From positions 17,417-81,416 of the forward strand of contig CAITUP010000113.1 of NCBI GenBank assembly GCA_903895595.1: DNA of 64,000 bases. The letters are read 5' to 3'. Origin of the DNA: an uncultured Acetobacteraceae bacterium. GTDB taxonomy: Bacteria > Pseudomonadota > Alphaproteobacteria > Acetobacterales > Acetobacteraceae. The translations under genes were made by a program, and so were the position numbers. Positions 47,716-57,402 of this stretch are shown piece after piece (within the stretch, counting starts at the first letter, position 1; each line of letters opens with the position of its first letter). Below the pieces are notes generated by a model. That model did not search any database and was not told the DNA's origin. It saw only the letters and a list, made by a program, of their open reading frames with translations.

Positions 47716-49649
47716 CAGGCCGTCACCGCGTGCTTCACCGCCGCGATGCCCAAAGCTGCCAGGGCGGTCGCCACGATGTCGCGCGCCGTCAGCCCGGCGG
47801 CTATCATCTGCTTCGCCTGCGAGTCGTGGTCCAGATACACATCCGGCAGCACCATCGGCCGCACTTTCAGCCCGTTATCCAGCAGACCCTTCCAGGCCAG
47901 GTGATGCATGACCGCCGATCCGAAGCCGCCTATGGAGCCTTCCTCGATGGTGATCAGCACCTCGTGATGACGCGCAAGCTGCTCGATCATCGCGGTGTCC
48001 AGCGGTTTGGCGAAGCGGGCATCGGCCACGGTCGCGGACAGGCCGCGCGCCGCGAGCTCTTCAGCCGCTTTCATCGCATCCGCGAGACGGGTGCCCAGCG
48101 ACAGGATGGCGATGCTGGTGCCTTCGCGCATGATACGGCCCTTGCCGAGGGCCATGATGTCGCCCCGTGTCGGCAGCACAACGCCCGTGCCCTCCCCGCG
48201 CGGATAGCGGAAGGCGCAAGGCCCGTCGTCGATCGCCACCGCCGTCGCGACGGTGTGCATCAACTCGGCTTCGTCGGCCGGCGCCATGATGATCATGCCC
48301 GGCAGGCAGGCCAAATAACTGATGTCGAAGCTGCCGGCGTGCGTGGCACCGTCGTTGCCGACCAGCCCGGCGCGGTCCATCGCGAAGCGGACCGGCAGGT
48401 TCTGGATGGACACGTCGTGCACCAGCTGGTCGTAACCGCGTTGCAGGAAGGTCGAGTAGATAGCGCAGAACGGTTTCAGCCCCTCGGTCGCCATGCCGGC
48501 GGCGAAAGTGACAGCGTGCTGTTCGGCGATACCGACGTCGAAGGTGCGGTCGGGGAAGCGCTTCGCGAAACGGTCGAGGCCGGTGCCGGACGGCATCGCG
48601 GCGGTGACGGCGACGATGTTGGGGTCGCGTTCGGCTTCCTGGATCAGCGCGTCGGTGAACACCTTGGTATAGGACGGCGGCCCCGGCGGCGCCTTCGCCT
48701 GTTCCCCGGTGATCACATTGAATTTGGAGACCGCGTGGTGCTTGTCGGCGGAGGCCTCGGCGTGGACGTAGCCCTTGCCCTTCTGGGTGATCACATGCAC
48801 CAGGATCGGGCCGGTTTCGTCGGCCTCTCGCACGTTGCGCAGCACCGGCAGCAGGTGATCCAGATTATGCCCGTCGATCGGGCCGACGTAGTAGAAGCCC
48901 AGTTCCTCGAACAATGTCCCGCCCGTCAGGATGCCGCGCGCGTATTCCTCGGCGCGGCCCAGTGTGCGCTCGATCCCCTTGGGGAACCGCTTGGCCATCT
49001 TGGAACCGAGTTCGCGCAAGGTCAGGAAGCTGCGGGACGACATCAGCCGCGACAGATAGGCGCTCATGGCGCCGACCGGCGGGGCAATGGACATGTCGTT
49101 GTCGTTCAGCACGACGATCAGGCGGGAATGGCGGGCGCCGGCGTTGTTCATGGCCTCGTAGGCCATGCCGGCGCTCATGGAGCCGTCGCCGATCACGGCT
49201 ACGACGTTGCGGTCGTCCTTTTCGCCACGGGCGTTCTTCAGGTCCCGCGCCACGGCCATGCCGAGACCGGCGGAGATGGAGGTGGAGGAATGCGCGGCGC
49301 CGAAGGGATCGTATTCGCTCTCGCTGCGGCGGGTGAAGCCGGACAGGCCGCCGCCTTGGCGCAGGGTGCGGATTCGGTCGCGCCGGCCGGTGAGAATTTT
49401 ATGCGGATAGGCCTGATGCCCGACGTCCCAGATCAGCCGGTCGCGGGGGGTTTCGAAAATCGCGTGCAGCGCGACGGTCAGCTCCACCACGCCCAGGGAT
49501 GCCCCGAGATGCCCGCCCGTGACCGACACCGCGTCGATGGTTTCCGCCCGTAACTCATCGGCCAACTGCCGCAACTGGTCGGGCGAGAAGTTCCGCATAT
49601 CGCCTGGAACGCGGACGCGATCCAGAAGTGGGGTTTGCACCGGGCTCAT
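47715..49649 (-). CDS. dxs: 1-deoxy-D-xylulose-5-phosphate synthase
   Basis: A 644-residue thiamine-diphosphate enzyme making the first MEP-pathway intermediate from pyruvate and glyceraldehyde-3-phosphate. [18 protein letters not shown] and [13 protein letters not shown] are the thiamine/metal sites, and [15 protein letters not shown] the transketolase-type centre. Length is normal. It follows ispA by 17 bases and overlaps hpnM by one, joining isoprenoid entry to hopanoid tailoring. Confidence 0.96.
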   Translation of the reverse strand: MSPVQTPLLDRVRVPGDMRNFSPDQLRQLADELRAETIDAVSVTGGHLGASLGVVELTVALHAIFETPRDRLIWDVGHQAYPHKILTGRRDRIRTLRQGGGLSGFTRRSESEYDPFGAAHSSTSISAGLGMAVARDLKNARGEKDDRNVVAVIGDGSMSAGMAYEAMNNAGARHSRLIVVLNDNDMSIAPPVGAMSAYLSRLMSSRSFLTLRELGSKMAKRFPKGIERTLGRAEEYARGILTGGTLFEELGFYYVGPIDGHNLDHLLPVLRNVREADETGPILVHVITQKGKGYVHAEASADKHHAVSKFNVITGEQAKAPPGPPSYTKVFTDALIQEAERDPNIVAVTAAMPSGTGLDRFAKRFPDRTFDVGIAEQHAVTFAAGMATEGLKPFCAIYSTFLQRGYDQLVHDVSIQNLPVRFAMDRAGLVGNDGATHAGSFDISYLACLPGMIIMAPADEAELMHTVATAVAIDDGPCAFRYPRGEGTGVVLPTRGDIMALGKGRIMREGTSIAILSLGTRLADAMKAAEELAARGLSATVADARFAKPLDTAMIEQLARHHEVLITIEEGSIGGFGSAVMHHLAWKGLLDNGLKVRPMVLPDVYLDHDSQAKQMIAAGLTARDIVATALAALGIAAVKHAVTA

Positions 49650-49666
49650 GAGTTGTTGCTCACCAC

Positions 49667-50587
49667 TTAGCTGCGCCGTTGTACGACATAGGCGGCGAGA
49701 TCCCGCAGGAGTGCCGCCTTTTCCCCGAATCCGTCCAGATGCGCGGCGGCCTGCCGCGACAATGCATCAGCATGCGCCCGCGCCATGGCAACGCCAAGTA
49801 CCGCGACCATGGTGGCCTTGCCGGCGGCGGCGTCCTTGCCGACGGTCTTGCCGATTTCGGCTTCGTCGCCCTCGACATCCAGCAGATCGTCGGCGATCTG
49901 GAACGCCGCGCCCAGATCGCGCCCGTATGCCGCCAGCAAATGCCGCTGGTGCGACGGCGCTCGGCCCAGTATAGCGCCGGCCTCGCAACTGAACTGGATC
50001 AGGCGGCCGGTTTTCAGCGCTTGCAGGCGAGTGACCGCTGGGCCGTCGAGCACTTGACCCTCGGTCACCATGTCGATCATCTGACCGCCGGCCATCCCGC
50101 GCGCGCCGGCCGCTGCTCCTAAAGCCGCCACCAGCTCGCATCGCGCTTGCGGGTCGGAATGGGTGTCGTGCTCCGCCAGAATCTCGAACGCGCGGCATTG
50201 CAGGGCATCGCCGGCCAGGATCGCGGTCGCCTCGTCGAATTGCTTGTGGGTGCTGGGCTTGCCGCGCCGCAGATCGTCGTCGTCCATGGCCGGCAGATCG
50301 TCATGGACCAGCGAATAGGCGTGCAGCATTTCGATCGAGGACGCGACTCGGGCGGCACAGGTTTCCGATACCGAGAACAGCGACGCGCTTTGCATGACCA
50401 GGAAGGCGCGGAGTCGCTTGCCCCCACCAAGGGTCGCGTAGCGCATGGCCTCGGCCAAGCGAGCCTCGGCGCCTTCGACGGCGGGAAGGAGATTTTCGAG
50501 AGCGGATTCAACCACATCCGCCGAACGGGCGAGCGCCCGGGTCAATTCGGAACCTGTCTTCACCGCGATTATACCATCCGATGTCAC
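49667..50587 (-). CDS. ispA: polyprenyl synthetase, farnesyl diphosphate synthase type
   Basis: A 306-residue prenyltransferase. The first aspartate-rich motif is [16 protein letters not shown], the second [19 protein letters not shown] and [14 protein letters not shown] fit the short-chain (C15) IspA group. GTG 50587 is chosen because GAGG lies six bases upstream; a second GTG eight codons in is also possible. The usual neighbour xseB is absent. It starts the leftward operon. Confidence 0.92.
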   Translation of the reverse strand: MTSDGIIAVKTGSELTRALARSADVVESALENLLPAVEGAEARLAEAMRYATLGGGKRLRAFLVMQSASLFSVSETCAARVASSIEMLHAYSLVHDDLPAMDDDDLRRGKPSTHKQFDEATAILAGDALQCRAFEILAEHDTHSDPQARCELVAALGAAAGARGMAGGQMIDMVTEGQVLDGPAVTRLQALKTGRLIQFSCEAGAILGRAPSHQRHLLAAYGRDLGAAFQIADDLLDVEGDEAEIGKTVGKDAAAGKATMVAVLGVAMARAHADALSRQAAAHLDGFGEKAALLRDLAAYVVQRRS

Positions 50588-50905
50588 TGCCAGCCTCGCC
50601 TCATGGAACCCCGGGAGCCCGGGGTGCGATCCCCGAGGCGTTAGCACGAAGTGCTCTTTCTTGCATAATGGCACATGGCGACAGGCAGCCGCCGTGGTAC
50701 ATTTATCACACCGATCCGTCGTCGTGCCGGCGGGCTTTACCGTAACCGCGCGGCGTGGGCCAGAGTACAGCCATGCGCCGATGGCAAAAGCATGGCGTTG
50801 CGGCCGCGCTCTCAACCTGCCATATCCCGACCGCCCCGGTCCGGTATAGAGGGCCATCCGAAAAATGGCGCGGCCCCGTACAGGCCCCACAGGAGAGCCA
50901 CCCGC
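50588..50905. promoter_or_regulatory. 318-base divergent promoter region of ispA and ispH operons
   Basis: No gene fits. A perfect inverted repeat, ACCCCGGG-AG-CCCGGGGT (50608-50625), lies just upstream of ispA, and a smaller AGCAC-GAA-GTGCT (50643-50655) follows. Promoters for both directions must lie here, so the isoprenoid and hopanoid arms may be co-regulated. The exact promoter hexamers are not clear. Confidence 0.5.
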
Positions 50906-51835
50906 ATGATTCGTGTCGTTCTGGCCCAGCCCCGCGGCTTCTGCGCCGGCGTTGAGCGGGCCATCGAGATCGTCGAACGCGCACTGAAGAAGTACGGTCC
51001 GCCGATCTATGTCCGGCATGAGATCGTGCACAACCGCCATGTCGTGGAAGACCTGCGCACCCGCGGCGCCGTGTTCGTCGACGAATTGGACGAAGTGCCG
51101 GCCGGCGCGATGACGGTGTTCTCGGCCCACGGCGTTGCCAAGCGGGTCGAGGAACTCGCCGCCGAACGCGGTCTGCCGGTGATCGACGCGACCTGCCCGC
51201 TGGTCGCGAAGGTGCACAACGAAGGCCGCCGCTACGCCCGCCAGGGGCGCGAGATCGTCCTCGTCGGCCACGCTGGCCACGCCGAGGTCGAAGGCACGAT
51301 CGGACAGGTTCCCGGCAAGGTTCATCTGGTGCAGACCGTCGAGGACGTGTCGACGTTACAGGTCACCGACCCCCAGAAGCTGGCCTACATCACCCAGACG
51401 ACCCTGTCGGTGGACGACACCAAAGGCATCATCGCGGCTTTAACCGCGCGTTTCCCGGCCATCGTCGGCCCCGACGTGCGCGACATCTGCTACGCCACGC
51501 AAAACCGCCAGACGGCGGTGCGCGATTTGGCGGCGGTGGTGGACATGATCCTGGTGGTGGGGTCGCGGAACTCGTCCAACTCCAACCGTCTGCGGGAGAT
51601 CGGGGAGGAACTGGGCAAGCCATCCTATCTGATCGACGACGCCGATGCGCTGCTGCCGGCTTGGTTCGACGGCATCGAGTCGGTCGGCGTCACCGCCGGC
51701 GCCTCCGCCCCCGAACTGCTGGTGCAGGGCGTGCTGGACGGGTTGCGCCAGTTCGGGGAGGTGTCGGTCTCCACCATGAACGGTGTCGCCGAGAATGTCC
51801 GTTTCCGCTTCCCCGCGCAACTCGCCGACGCCTGA
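50906..51835 (+). CDS. ispH: 4-hydroxy-3-methylbut-2-enyl diphosphate reductase
   Basis: A 309-residue iron-sulfur enzyme ending the MEP pathway, giving IPP and DMAPP. Its three conserved cysteines are in [25 protein letters not shown] and [34 protein letters not shown] and [11 protein letters not shown] complete the family pattern. The start follows AGGAG. hpnH follows after 10 bases, an isoprenoid-hopanoid coupling mirrored in the leftward operon. Confidence 0.96.
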   Translation: MIRVVLAQPRGFCAGVERAIEIVERALKKYGPPIYVRHEIVHNRHVVEDLRTRGAVFVDELDEVPAGAMTVFSAHGVAKRVEELAAERGLPVIDATCPLVAKVHNEGRRYARQGREIVLVGHAGHAEVEGTIGQVPGKVHLVQTVEDVSTLQVTDPQKLAYITQTTLSVDDTKGIIAALTARFPAIVGPDVRDICYATQNRQTAVRDLAAVVDMILVVGSRNSSNSNRLREIGEELGKPSYLIDDADALLPAWFDGIESVGVTAGASAPELLVQGVLDGLRQFGEVSVSTMNGVAENVRFRFPAQLADA

Positions 51836-51845
51836 GGATCGCAGC

Positions 51846-52994
51846 ATGACCATACCCATAAGCCAGGCCATCCGCGTCGGCGCCTACGTCGTGAAGCAGC
51901 ATCTGCTGGGGCGGAAGCGCTACCCGCTGGTGCTGATGATGGAGCCGTTGTTCCGCTGCAATCTGGCCTGCGCCGGCTGCGGCAAGATCGATTATCCCTC
52001 GGAAATTCTGAACCAACGCCTGTCGGTCGCGCAGTGCATGGAAGCGATCGACGAATGCGGCGCCCCGGTCGTGGTGTTCGCGGGCGGAGAGCCGCTGTTG
52101 CACCGTGAAATCGATCAACTGGTCCAGGGCGCGATGGCGCGCGGGAAATACGTGATCCTGTGCACGAACGCCCTGCTGCTCGAAAAGAAGATGGACCTGT
52201 TCAAGCCGGACAAGCGGTTTTCGTGGTCGGTGCATCTGGATGGCGACCGGGAAGATCACGACAAATCGGTTTGCCAGGACGGCACCTACGACCGCGCAGT
52301 CGCCGCGATCAAGGAAGCCAAGCGGCGCGGGTTCCGCACGCAGATCAACACCACGCTGTTCAACACCGCGAAGCCCGAGAAAGTGGCGGCGTTCTTCGAC
52401 GACGTCACGCAAATGGGCGTGGACGGGATCACGGTATCTCCGGGGTACGCGTATGAGCGGGCGCCGGATCAGGAACACTTCCTGAACCGGACGAAGACCA
52501 AGGAACTGTTCCGAGCGATCTTCCGGCTGCAGAAGCGGGTAAAATGGTCGTTTACGCAGTCTTCGATGTTCCTGGATTTCCTGGCGGGCAATCAGACGTT
52601 CCACTGCAAGCCGTGGGGCATGCCGCTGCGCAATTATTTCGGCTGGCAGAAGCCTTGCTATCTGTTGGGCGAGGGGTACGCGAAAACGTTCAAGGAACTG
52701 ATGGACGATACCAACTGGGATCTCTACGGCACCGGAAACTACGAGAAATGCGCCGACTGCATGGTGCATTCCGGGTTCGAGGCGACGGCTGTCGCTGAGT
52801 CGGTGACGAAACCCTGGCGCGCGGCGGCGCAGATGCTGCGAGGCATCCGGACCGAGGGTCCGATGGCGCCGGATATCTCCTTGGCCAATCAGCGACCGGC
52901 TGAATATGTGTTCAGCAAGCATGTCGAGACCGCGATGACGGAGATCAAGTCGCGGAAGACGACGGTGAAAGAGGTTGCCGAGGCTGCGGAGTAG
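51846..52994 (+). CDS. hpnH: adenosyl-hopene transferase HpnH (radical SAM)
   Basis: A 382-residue radical SAM enzyme. The cluster motif CNLACAGCGKID (CxxxCxxC) follows VLMMEPLFR; FAGGEPLLHREID and VSPGYAYERAPDQEHFL are characteristic of HpnH. It joins 5'-deoxyadenosyl to hopene, the first committed step of extended hopanoids. The start follows GAGGA. The next step (HpnG) is not in the window. A strong repeat pair follows the stop. Confidence 0.94.
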   Translation: MTIPISQAIRVGAYVVKQHLLGRKRYPLVLMMEPLFRCNLACAGCGKIDYPSEILNQRLSVAQCMEAIDECGAPVVVFAGGEPLLHREIDQLVQGAMARGKYVILCTNALLLEKKMDLFKPDKRFSWSVHLDGDREDHDKSVCQDGTYDRAVAAIKEAKRRGFRTQINTTLFNTAKPEKVAAFFDDVTQMGVDGITVSPGYAYERAPDQEHFLNRTKTKELFRAIFRLQKRVKWSFTQSSMFLDFLAGNQTFHCKPWGMPLRNYFGWQKPCYLLGEGYAKTFKELMDDTNWDLYGTGNYEKCADCMVHSGFEATAVAESVTKPWRAAAQMLRGIRTEGPMAPDISLANQRPAEYVFSKHVETAMTEIKSRKTTVKEVAEAAE

Positions 52995-53016
52995 TCACTC
53001 TTCGCCCCTCCCCCCG

Positions 53017-53090
53017 CGTCATGGTCGGGCTTGACCCGACCACCTCAGGCCAATTGGATAAAGATGGTCGGGTCAAGCCCGACCATGACG
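53017..53090. repeat. perfect 26-base inverted repeat downstream of hpnH
   Basis: Arms 53017-53042 and 53065-53090 are exact complements, with a 22-base spacer; each arm is itself partly palindromic (TGGTCGGG and CCCGACCA). It lies in the gap between the hpnH stop and the nitroreductase stop, and could act as a bidirectional terminator. It belongs to the same dispersed family as 4011-4042, 60292-60323 and 63804-63882. Confidence 0.75.
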
Positions 53091-53114
53091 GGGCGGGGGG
53101 GGGCAGACGGCTCC

Positions 53115-53795
53115 TCAAAACCCGTCGAACCGCGCAAACTCGCGGGCCGGAGCACGGGCCGTGACCATGTCGTTTTCCGGCGCACTCGGGTCCGCGTATC
53201 CCAACGCCATCCCGCACACCACGGTTTCCGTGTCTTCCAACCCCAGCACCGGCCGCATGGCCTTGTGATAATGCGTCCACGCCGCCTGCGCGCAGGTGTC
53301 CAATCCCCGTGCCCGAGCGGCGGTCATGACGTTTTGCAGGAACATGCCGTAATCGAGCCACGACCCTGTCGCCAGACGCCGGTCGATGGTGAACACGATC
53401 CCGACCGGCGCATCGAAAAACTGGAAATTCCGGCGGTGCTGCGCCTTCATCTTCGCGTTCTCGCCGCGCGCGATCCCCAAGCGCCCGTATAAATCCCAAC
53501 CGACGGTGCGACGGCGGCCGAGATACGGCTCGAAAAATTCGTCGGGGTAATATTGCACTTCCTGCTTGTGCCCTGGCTCCCCGGAATCGAACACCGCCTG
53601 CACCGCCGCGATCAGACGGTCCTTCGGCTCCCCCACCAGCACCCGCGCCATCCACGGCTGCATATTCGTTCCGCTCGGCGCGCGAGCGGCGACGTCCAGG
53701 ATTGCCTCAACCGCTTCCTGCGGAACCGGCGTCGGTAGAAATGCGCGAATGGACCGGCGGGTCGTCATCGCACTGTCGGCTTGATCGTGAGTCAT
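53115..53795 (-). CDS. nitroreductase-family FMN oxidoreductase
   Basis: A 226-residue FMN enzyme. TTRRSIRAFLPTPVP and AARAPSGTNMQPW are the phosphate and flavin contacts near the start; GSWLDYGMFLQNVMTAAR and GMALGYADP are the later family segments. Natural substrates of such enzymes vary (nitro compounds, quinones, other electron acceptors). ATG 53795 is used; ATG 53768 (MTTRRS) is an alternative. It follows the SnoaL gene by 10 bases in a leftward series. Confidence 0.85.
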   Translation of the reverse strand: MTHDQADSAMTTRRSIRAFLPTPVPQEAVEAILDVAARAPSGTNMQPWMARVLVGEPKDRLIAAVQAVFDSGEPGHKQEVQYYPDEFFEPYLGRRRTVGWDLYGRLGIARGENAKMKAQHRRNFQFFDAPVGIVFTIDRRLATGSWLDYGMFLQNVMTAARARGLDTCAQAAWTHYHKAMRPVLGLEDTETVVCGMALGYADPSAPENDMVTARAPAREFARFDGF

Positions 53796-53805
53796 ACGAA
53801 ATCCA

Positions 53806-54273
53806 TTATTTCTTCGGGCGGAGGTAGTGCATCTCGTCGCCCGTCCATCCCACCGCGTTTGGCACGGTGTAGAACAATTCGGCGATCATGGAACGGAATT
53901 TCCACATGCCGTCCACGCGCACATACGTGTCGTCGTAACGTCCGGCCACGACGTAGCTGACACCGAAACGGCCGTACCGCGCTTCCAGATAGGACGTGCC
54001 GGTGCCGGTGTCGCCGTCCACCTCCACATCGTGGCTGTGTATGAACTGCTTGATAAAAAACCGCTCCCGTTCGCCCATCGCCCGGAATCCGCGATCGATG
54101 GCGTCGATGCCCTCATACCGAGCGAGATATCCCAGTTCCACCACCGCATCGTCGGTGAACAGGGCGCGGCAGTTCTCGTAGCGGCTTTCGTTCAGGCTGG
54201 CGTGATACTTGTTCCGTAACCGGCGGATATCCTCGATATCCTCCAGCCGGCGGATGCGTTCTTCCAGGGTCAT
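53806..54273 (-). CDS. SnoaL-like (NTF2-fold) protein
   Basis: A 155-residue NTF2-fold protein. It shows LEDIEDIRRLRNKYH, then CRALFTDDAVVELG and the later segment DDTYVRVDGMWKFRS, typical of SnoaL-4 or polyketide-cyclase/dehydratase-like proteins. Such proteins often accompany ring-oxidising enzymes. The start ATG 54273 overlaps the gamma-carbonic anhydrase stop by 4 bases. No catalytic assignment is possible. Confidence 0.8.
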   Translation of the reverse strand: MTLEERIRRLEDIEDIRRLRNKYHASLNESRYENCRALFTDDAVVELGYLARYEGIDAIDRGFRAMGERERFFIKQFIHSHDVEVDGDTGTGTSYLEARYGRFGVSYVVAGRYDDTYVRVDGMWKFRSMIAELFYTVPNAVGWTGDEMHYLRPKK

Positions 54274-54857
54274 GGCATTTCCACTTCTTCTCCGGCCGCC
54301 AGACGGGCGGCGATGTCGGTGCGCCAGGCGGCGTAATCGTCCCCGCTCCAGGCATCGTGTTTGCCAACGGCGTACGCACAAGCGTTGCGGTGATACAGCA
54401 AAGCATTCCGCCGGGTCTGGGCGAAATTATCGCGTGTCGCGACCACCTTGCCGGGCACGCCCATCACGACGGAACCGTCCGGGATGACAGCCCCCGGAGG
54501 CACCAGCGCCATCGCCCCGATCACGCAACGGCGGCCGACCTTGGCGCCATCCATCACCACCGATCCGATGCCGATCAGGCAATCGTCCCCAATCTCTGCC
54601 CCATGCACCACCGCTCGGTGCGCGATGGAGCAGTAATCGCCGATCGTCGTTCCCTTGCCGCCGCCGACATGGATGACCGCGCCATCCTGCACGTTCACGC
54701 AACGGCCGATTTTCACGCCGGCACCCTCGGCGCGAATCACCGAATAGGGCCAGAAACTGCTGCCCTCCCCGGCGGAAACGCGGCCGAAAATGCGCGCGGT
54801 GGGATCGACGAAGGCCGGGCGATCCAGCTTCACAGTCGGTCCGAACTCGAAATCCAT
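54270..54857 (-). CDS. gamma-class carbonic anhydrase family protein
   Basis: A 195-residue left-handed beta-helix protein of the gamma carbonic anhydrase/PaaY group. Hexapeptide repeats fill the centre. The three zinc histidines are suggested by VIHVGGG and the AHRAVVHG segment (spacing five), as in the family. It is coupled to the SnoaL gene (4-base overlap). Bacterial relatives range from carbonic anhydrases to acyltransferase-like helpers, so function is uncertain. Confidence 0.82.
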   Translation of the reverse strand: MDFEFGPTVKLDRPAFVDPTARIFGRVSAGEGSSFWPYSVIRAEGAGVKIGRCVNVQDGAVIHVGGGKGTTIGDYCSIAHRAVVHGAEIGDDCLIGIGSVVMDGAKVGRRCVIGAMALVPPGAVIPDGSVVMGVPGKVVATRDNFAQTRRNALLYHRNACAYAVGKHDAWSGDDYAAWRTDIAARLAAGEEVEMP

Positions 54858-54861
54858 CCGC

Positions 54862-55863
54862 CTAGCTCCCGTCCAATCCGTAGGCCTCGGGGAAGAAGTA
54901 ATCCTTCCAGGAGTCCGGCTGCACCTTCAACGTGCCCACATCGTTCATGAATTTGGCGACCGCCAGCGTGTTCCGCGGCGTCATCGTCCAGGTCACGTCA
55001 GGCCCGCCGGCGACGGTGCGGACAAAATCCTCGGACAATTTCGACTCCCCATCCTCGATCCAATAGCGCGACGCCTTGCCGAGGTCGGCGTTGATCGTGG
55101 CCGTCGCCTCTGCCATCGCATCGTAGACGGCGCGGTATAAACGAGGATCGCGGTCGTGAAACCGTTTGGACGTATAGGCGACCGTAAAGGTGCTGGCCGG
55201 ACCCCAGACCCGATGCGCATCCAGCACGGTATGGATGCCGGGCTTGGCCAGCATCTGCGCCATATAGGGTTGCACGGCGTAGGTGCAGCCGATCTCCCCG
55301 GTCCCGGACAGCAGCGACACCATCGCGTCCGGCGGCGTCATCGACACCGTCAGTGTGTCGAAGCGGGCGTATTCCTTCAGACCGAACGCCTTCGCCGCGG
55401 CCGCCTGGATCAGCAACGCCGGCGCGGAAATCTTCACCGCCGCCACGGCGATTTTGCCGCATTTATCCAGGTCGGCGACGGTCCCGATCGCCGGATCGCG
55501 GCTGAGGATCTGTAGCGTCATCGACACCATGGAACTGATCCCCCGCACCTCCTGCGGCGTGCCCCTGGTGCGGCCCCAGATGAAATACAGCGCCATCGGG
55601 CTGCCGGTGACGATATCCAGGCTGTCGCTCAGAAGCGCGTCGTTCATCGCCGTTGGGCCGTTGAACTTGTAGCCGGTGACCTTGACCTCCGGGATGCCCA
55701 GCAGCGCCGCATGCTTCTGGATCAGCCGCTCATGCTCCATCATGTTGAGCTGGAGGTAGCCCATGGAGAACTGGCGGGCGATGCGGACCTCCGGCACCTC
55801 GGCGTGCGCCGAGAACGCGATCAGGGTGACGCACAGGGCGCCGAGCAAGCGGTGCAGGATCAT
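54862..55863 (-). CDS. NMT1/THI5-like ABC substrate-binding protein
   Basis: A 333-residue periplasmic binding protein. The signal peptide is at about 1-21 (ending SAHAEV), followed by VRIARQFSMGYLQLNMMEHERL, a segment typical of SsuA/TauA/NMT1-like proteins. A hydrophobic ligand cleft is implied; the ligand (sulfonate, nitrile or thiamine-precursor type) is unknown. It lies 4 bases before the carbonic anhydrase gene and has no permease nearby. It is divergent from the aminotransferase (72-base gap). Confidence 0.82.
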   Translation of the reverse strand: MILHRLLGALCVTLIAFSAHAEVPEVRIARQFSMGYLQLNMMEHERLIQKHAALLGIPEVKVTGYKFNGPTAMNDALLSDSLDIVTGSPMALYFIWGRTRGTPQEVRGISSMVSMTLQILSRDPAIGTVADLDKCGKIAVAAVKISAPALLIQAAAAKAFGLKEYARFDTLTVSMTPPDAMVSLLSGTGEIGCTYAVQPYMAQMLAKPGIHTVLDAHRVWGPASTFTVAYTSKRFHDRDPRLYRAVYDAMAEATATINADLGKASRYWIEDGESKLSEDFVRTVAGGPDVTWTMTPRNTLAVAKFMNDVGTLKVQPDSWKDYFFPEAYGLDGS

Positions 55864-55935
55864 GGCGGCAGTAGAGACGCTTTCCCTGGGGCCTGTCGAG
55901 GCACTACACTCGTCCCGCAAACCCAGGAGAGTCCC

Positions 55936-57345
55936 ATGGCCCCGCCCCCGCCGTTCGGTGCGAATTCTGCCGCCGCCCGCGATATCGCCAGCGTACTGCA
56001 CCCCTACACCGACCTGAAAACCCATCAGGAGGTCGGGCCGGTCGTCATCAGCCGCGGCAAGGGCGTGCGGGTGTGGGACGACGCCGGGAAGGATTACATC
56101 GAAAGCGTCGCCGGGTTGTGGTGCGCGTCCCTGGGGTTCGACAACGAACGGCTGGTGCAGGCGGCGGTGACGCAGATGCGCAAACTGCCGTTCTACCACG
56201 CGTTCACCGCCAAATCGCACGAACCGATGATCGATCTGGCGGAAATGCTGCTGGAACGCGCCCCGGTGCCGATGAGCAAGGTGTTCTTCGCCAATTCCGG
56301 CTCCGAGGCCAACGACTCCGCCATCAAAATGGTCTGGTATCTGAACAACGCGCTGGGCCGAACCAAGAAGAAGAAAATCATCGGCCGCGTGAAAGGCTAT
56401 CACGGCATCACCATCGGATCCGCCTCATTGACCGGATTGCCTGCCAATCACCGCAGCTTCGACGTGCCGCTGCCGGGGTTCGTTCACACGATCACCCCCC
56501 ATTTCTACCACGGCGCGCTGCCGGGAGAGACCGAGGCAGACTTCGCCACGCGCTGCGCCGATGAACTGGAGCGTCTGATCCTCGCCGAAGGCCCGGACAC
56601 CGTCGCCGCCATGTGGGCCGAACCGATCATGGGCGCCGGCGGCGTGATCCTGCCGCCGCGCGGGTATTTCCCCAAAATCCAGGCTGTGCTGCGCAAATAC
56701 GACGTTCTGTTCGTGGTCGATGAGGTCATCTGCGGCTTCTGGCGCACCGGCAATTATTGGGGCAGCCAGACGCTGGATATTCAGCCGGATATCCTGGTCT
56801 GCGCGAAGGCGCTCTCGGCCGCCTATATGCCGATCAGCGCCGTGCTGGTGAACCAGTTCGTGTTCGATGCCCTGGCGAAAGAGAGCAACAACATCGGCAC
56901 CTTCGGCCACGGCTTCACCTATTCCGGTCACCCCGTGCCGGCGGCGGTGGCGATCGAAACGCTGAAAATCTACGATGAGATGGATATCGGTACCCATGTC
57001 AGCCGCGTCGGTGCGCATCTGCAATCCGAACTCCGCCGCCGTTTCGCCGGTCATGAGCTGGTGGGCGAAGTCCGCGGCGTCGGGCTGATCGGCGCGATGG
57101 AACTGGTCGCCGACAAGGCCACGCGTAAGAATTTCGATCCGGCCGCGAAAATCGGCCCGCGCCTGACGAAGCTGTGCGAGGAAAACGGCGTGATCGGCCG
57201 CGCGTCGATGAACGACACGCTGTGTTTCAGCCCGCCGCTGATTATTACGAGGGAAGAAATCGACGAAATGCTGGACCGGGTCGGTCGCGCGCTGGACGCG
57301 CTGACGGTGCAGATCCGACGGGAACAGATCGCGGTGGTGGCCTAA
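55936..57345 (+). CDS. class III omega-aminotransferase
   Basis: A 469-residue pyridoxal-phosphate enzyme that moves amino groups from omega-amino compounds or diamines to keto acids. FANSGSEANDSAIKM binds the cofactor phosphate. VVDEVICGFWRTG holds the conserved Asp, and Lys291 in VCAKALSAAYMP is the Schiff-base lysine. Length is normal. The start follows AGGAGA. A strong terminator follows the stop. The amine substrate is unknown. Confidence 0.92.
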   Translation: MAPPPPFGANSAAARDIASVLHPYTDLKTHQEVGPVVISRGKGVRVWDDAGKDYIESVAGLWCASLGFDNERLVQAAVTQMRKLPFYHAFTAKSHEPMIDLAEMLLERAPVPMSKVFFANSGSEANDSAIKMVWYLNNALGRTKKKKIIGRVKGYHGITIGSASLTGLPANHRSFDVPLPGFVHTITPHFYHGALPGETEADFATRCADELERLILAEGPDTVAAMWAEPIMGAGGVILPPRGYFPKIQAVLRKYDVLFVVDEVICGFWRTGNYWGSQTLDIQPDILVCAKALSAAYMPISAVLVNQFVFDALAKESNNIGTFGHGFTYSGHPVPAAVAIETLKIYDEMDIGTHVSRVGAHLQSELRRRFAGHELVGEVRGVGLIGAMELVADKATRKNFDPAAKIGPRLTKLCEENGVIGRASMNDTLCFSPPLIITREEIDEMLDRVGRALDALTVQIRREQIAVVA

Positions 57346-57351
57346 CAGGAA

Positions 57352-57383
57352 AAACGCCTCCCGCTGTTCGGCGGGAGGCGTTT
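57352..57383. terminator. bidirectional rho-independent terminator
   Basis: AAACGCCTCCCGC (57352-57364) and GCGGGAGGCGTTT (57371-57383) are perfect 13-base complements with loop TGTTCG. The A and T ends give a U tract in both directions. It sits between the convergent aminotransferase and LLM oxidoreductase genes. Confidence 0.93.
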
Positions 57384-57402
57384 CTCGACGAAATCGCTCG
57401 AA

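Noticed and set aside
47697..49553. 618-codon plus-strand frame opposite dxs
   Set aside because: Shadow of a full-length, motif-complete dxs gene.
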